Shown: in pieces, positions 6,881 to 9,064 of the stretch
How positions within the stretch are numbered: position 1 is the first letter of the stretch
How the letters are laid out: each line of letters begins with the position of its first letter
From: an uncultured bacterium
Lineage (GTDB): Bacteria; Planctomycetota; UBA1135; GCA-002686595
Assembly (NCBI GenBank): GCA_913058555.1
Contig: CAJXRJ010000275.1
Location: 1 to 9,064 of the forward strand
DNA length: 9,064 bases
Reading direction: 5' to 3'
The notes under the pieces: model-generated
The model's input: only the letters and a program-made list of their open reading frames with translations
Database searches by the model: none
Told to the model about the DNA's origin: nothing
Made by a program: the position numbers and the translations under genes

Positions 6881-8929
6881 ATGAAGACCCAGATTCTGAC
6901 CCTGGCCGGGGCGTGTGCGTTTGCTAGCGCCGCCTTTGCCCAGACCGACGCCAGCGGCGACCTGCTGCCTGCCCCCAAGACGATCGAGTATCGCGGCGTG
7001 ATGAACGCCGTGACCGGAGAGCTCAGCGCCCCCGCGCGCCTCCGTGGCACCCTCGGGGACCCGATCTACGCGAACACCGCACCGAGCGGCTTCTTCTACA
7101 ACAGCATCGATGGCCGCCGGATCATCGACCAGGGCCGCTTGCCGCTGCCCACCTCGCCCGATCTCACGGGTACGCAGGAGAGCTACGACATCTCGAGCTT
7201 TCAGCTCGTCTATGCGACCGATGCCACGGACCCGTCTCTCGGGGGCACCGGCCACACCATCGAAGTCATCCTGACGGAAAGCGCCGGCGCCTGCACCCCG
7301 GCCGCCCTTACGGAAGCGCCCCTGGCGACGTTCACCCTGTTCGGTCTCCCCGGCAGCACCAGTGGCGCCCTCGCCAACGTGGCCGTGGACATCGATATCT
7401 CAGCTCTCAACCTCTGCATGCGCGCAGAGGGCCGTGACGGCCTTTCGACGAACACGGGCGATCGCTTTGCTTGGTCCTTCAGGGTGCTGGACACTGCCGA
7501 CGCTACGTCGGTTGGTCCGCTCATCATGGGCGACCCGGTCATGGCCCCGGTCGGAGACGGCACCGTGTTCCAGAACCCGATGAGCCTCGGCACTGGCCTC
7601 GGCGCTGGTAACCTCTTTTTCCGCGAGGGAAGCAGCAACCCCGCGGTTGCGGACGGTTGCTTCTTCTTCGGTGGCACCCCCTATGCTTCCTTCGGCTTCA
7701 CGCTTCGCAGCGGCCTCACCGGCGACTGCATCGGCTGCGGCATCGGCGACGACCGCTTCGAAGAGAACGACTCAAGCGCTGAAACCCGGTTGCTCCAGCT
7801 TCGCAGCTACCCCGCGCTGATCAGCGACAACGAAGAGGACTGGTTCCGCTTCGAAGTCGCCGCTGGCCAGACGGTTCAGGTTGACGCGCTCTTCTCGGAC
7901 GCGATCAGCGACATCGACATTCGTCTGCTTGACACCGCTGGTAACACCCTCGTTACGGGCGGCTCGATTTCGGACAACGAGAGCGTGACCTACACGAACT
8001 GCTCGATGGCGGCGGAGACGATTCACCTCCGCGTTTACGAGTTCGGAAGCGCTTGCAACACCTACGACCTGATCCTTTCGGATGTCCCCGCGCCGATGGA
8101 CGACGCGCTTGAGGACAACGACACCTGTGGCACCGCGATTCCGCTGCCCCTTGGGCTGACGCGTGGCCTTGTTGTCTTCGAAGACGCTTGCTCCGGCATC
8201 GCCGACCTCGACTACTACTCGATCCAGCTTGCCGACGGCGACACCCTCGCCGTGGACATCCTGTTCTCGGACGTCATCGCGGACCTCGACATCTTTGCCT
8301 ACGACACCGCCATCGGCTGTGATGGCGGCACGACGGCCCCCGAGACCCTCGACTTCGGCTTCACTTCGACCGACAACGAGAGCATCGTCGTCACGAACGG
8401 CACCGGCGGTCCCCTTGACATCGTGATCAAGATCGACCTCTTCGGCGGCGACGTGAACACCTACGACATGATCGCTAAGGTCAGCTCCACGCCGACCTTC
8501 GGCGAGGTCATCTGCGCCGGCAACGACAACAGCGTTGGCAACGGCGCTCGCCTCTGCGCCACGGGTTCCGATGTGGCTACGGACAACATGCTGAGCCTCG
8601 ACGTGTCGGGCGCTCCCGCCGGCGTGAACGGCTTGTTCGTCGCCAGTCAGGACGTCTTCAGCACCAACCCCGCTGGCAGCCAAGGCACCCTCTGCATCGC
8701 GAGCCTTTCCATGGCACGCTTCAACAGCTCGCTGTTGATGACCGACGCCATGGGCGCCGGCAGCTTCAGCCCGGACCTGACCTCCATCCCGTTCCAGAGC
8801 GGCGGCATGCCCGCCCCCCTGGCCGTGATGAGTGGTGACACTGTGAACTTCCAGTTCTGGCACCGCGATACGGACGGCCCGACCGCCACGTCGAACTTCT
8901 CGGACGCCCTGTCCGTGTCGTTCCAGTGA
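6881..8929 (+). CDS. Secreted modular protein with tandem PPC-like domains and planctomycete-type C-terminal module
   Basis: 682 residues. The ATG at 6881 begins a clear signal peptide (MKTQILTLAGACAFASAAFA, cleaved before Gln21). Residues about 35-285 form an unrecognised, probably beta-rich domain containing SSFQLVYATDATDPSLGG and FTLFGLPGS. Two tandem PPC-like beta-sandwich domains follow. One covers about 291-402, opening DDRFEENDSSAET, with a DNEEDWFRFEVAAGQTV core and a closing NTYDLILS. The other covers about 408-535, opening DDALEDNDTCGTA, with DLDYYSIQLADGDTL and a closing NTYDMIAK. Residues about 541-682 are a module I recognise from secreted planctomycete proteins: it begins CAGNDNSVGNG, contains AGSQGTLCIAS and ends FQFWHRD...SNFSDALSVSFQ. 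There is no protease or other catalytic motif. PPC domains usually accompany secreted enzymes as accessory or adhesion modules; here they are alone. About a dozen Cys, including CIGC before the first PPC domain, suggest disulfides outside the cytoplasm. The mature protein is acidic. It is probably a surface or extracellular structural or binding protein of unknown ligand. Confidence 0.87.
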   Translation: MKTQILTLAGACAFASAAFAQTDASGDLLPAPKTIEYRGVMNAVTGELSAPARLRGTLGDPIYANTAPSGFFYNSIDGRRIIDQGRLPLPTSPDLTGTQESYDISSFQLVYATDATDPSLGGTGHTIEVILTESAGACTPAALTEAPLATFTLFGLPGSTSGALANVAVDIDISALNLCMRAEGRDGLSTNTGDRFAWSFRVLDTADATSVGPLIMGDPVMAPVGDGTVFQNPMSLGTGLGAGNLFFREGSSNPAVADGCFFFGGTPYASFGFTLRSGLTGDCIGCGIGDDRFEENDSSAETRLLQLRSYPALISDNEEDWFRFEVAAGQTVQVDALFSDAISDIDIRLLDTAGNTLVTGGSISDNESVTYTNCSMAAETIHLRVYEFGSACNTYDLILSDVPAPMDDALEDNDTCGTAIPLPLGLTRGLVVFEDACSGIADLDYYSIQLADGDTLAVDILFSDVIADLDIFAYDTAIGCDGGTTAPETLDFGFTSTDNESIVVTNGTGGPLDIVIKIDLFGGDVNTYDMIAKVSSTPTFGEVICAGNDNSVGNGARLCATGSDVATDNMLSLDVSGAPAGVNGLFVASQDVFSTNPAGSQGTLCIASLSMARFNSSLLMTDAMGAGSFSPDLTSIPFQSGGMPAPLAVMSGDTVNFQFWHRDTDGPTATSNFSDALSVSFQ

Positions 8930-8977
8930 TCGGACGGGGTCGGGTCGGCTGCGGCTGATCTGACTCTCCAGACGTTC

Positions 8978-9020
8978 GAGCGCCCCGGGGCCCTGCCGAT
9001 CGCAGGACCCCGGGGCGCTC
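8978..9020 (+). terminator. 19-bp GC-rich hairpin with one mismatch, likely terminator of the secreted-protein gene
   Basis: Bases 8978-8996 pair with 9002-9020 around a 5-nt loop (CGATC), with a single C/A mismatch (8991 against 9007). The hairpin starts 49 nt after the stop and is followed by TCCGTTTGAG, which has only a short T-run. Its design (about 20-bp GC-rich stem, weak T-tract) matches the hairpin after the vWA gene at 562-612, although the stem sequences differ. This supports both as genuine 3' ends. Confidence 0.65.
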
Positions 9021-9037
9021 TCCGTTTGAGGGGGGGC

Positions 9038-9054
9038 CAGCGCCGGAGGCGCTG
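9038..9054. repeat. Short perfect inverted repeat
   Basis: CAGCGCC (9038-9044) and GGCGCTG (9048-9054) form a 7-bp stem with a 3-nt GGA loop, 18 nt after the larger hairpin. It may belong to a second terminator or to the upstream region of a gene beyond the window. Short stems of this kind are common in GC-rich intergenic DNA. Confidence 0.3.
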
Positions 9055-9064
9055 ACTGTGGCGA

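Noticed and set aside
1..9064. CRISPR array, insertion sequence or direct-repeat array
   Set aside because: No regularly spaced repeats, transposase-like frames or terminal inverted repeats were seen. Composition is uniform apart from the intergenic AT-rich island.

Overview
The window is high-GC and codes almost entirely on the + strand. It holds four genes, one of them cut by the left edge. The best guess for the organism is Planctomycetota, possibly from the deep lineages rich in giant secreted modular proteins. Two things point there. The last protein ends in a C-terminal module (Cys/Asn/Gly-rich start, 'GSQG-LC' middle, 'FQFWHRD...SNFSDAL' end) that I associate with secreted planctomycete proteins. 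The first gene has a 'FYGIDIVSNRFALIIDTSGSM' style lead-in to a vWA domain, also common in that phylum. This assignment comes from recognising sequence style, not from a marker gene.

Layout. (1) Bases 3-536: the 3' end of a vWA-domain protein with an intact MIDAS metal site. It is followed by a perfect 20-bp GC-rich hairpin at 562-612, a likely transcription end. (2) Bases 537-766: an intergenic region whose AT-rich island (about 690-717) is the best promoter candidate in the window. (3) Bases 767-3142: a five-TM, membrane-anchored enzyme of the alkaline phosphatase/sulfatase superfamily. It lacks the Cys/Ser formylglycine signature and carries Thr in the nucleophile position. (4) Bases 3176-6724: a 1182-residue MscK/KefA-like mechanosensitive channel with signal peptide, long periplasmic coiled coil, about 11 TM segments and a C-terminal MscS domain. 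Only 33 bp separate it from gene 3, so the two probably form an operon. (5) Bases 6725-6880: an intergenic region with an inverted repeat followed by a T-rich stretch. (6) Bases 6881-8929: a secreted 682-residue protein with an unrecognised N-terminal domain, two tandem PPC-like beta domains and the planctomycete-type C-terminal module. A 19-bp hairpin with one mismatch follows at 8978-9020.

How the genes may work together. The enzyme and channel both act at the cytoplasmic membrane and are probably co-transcribed. A Thr-nucleophile phosphotransferase-type enzyme beside an osmotic-tension channel suggests, as inference only, an envelope-stress or osmoadaptation unit. The flanking vWA and secreted PPC proteins look like independent transcription units. 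I found no RNA genes, CRISPR arrays, insertion sequences or clearly transferred segments. I see no defined new system. The Thr-for-Cys enzyme paired with the giant channel is the most interesting item.
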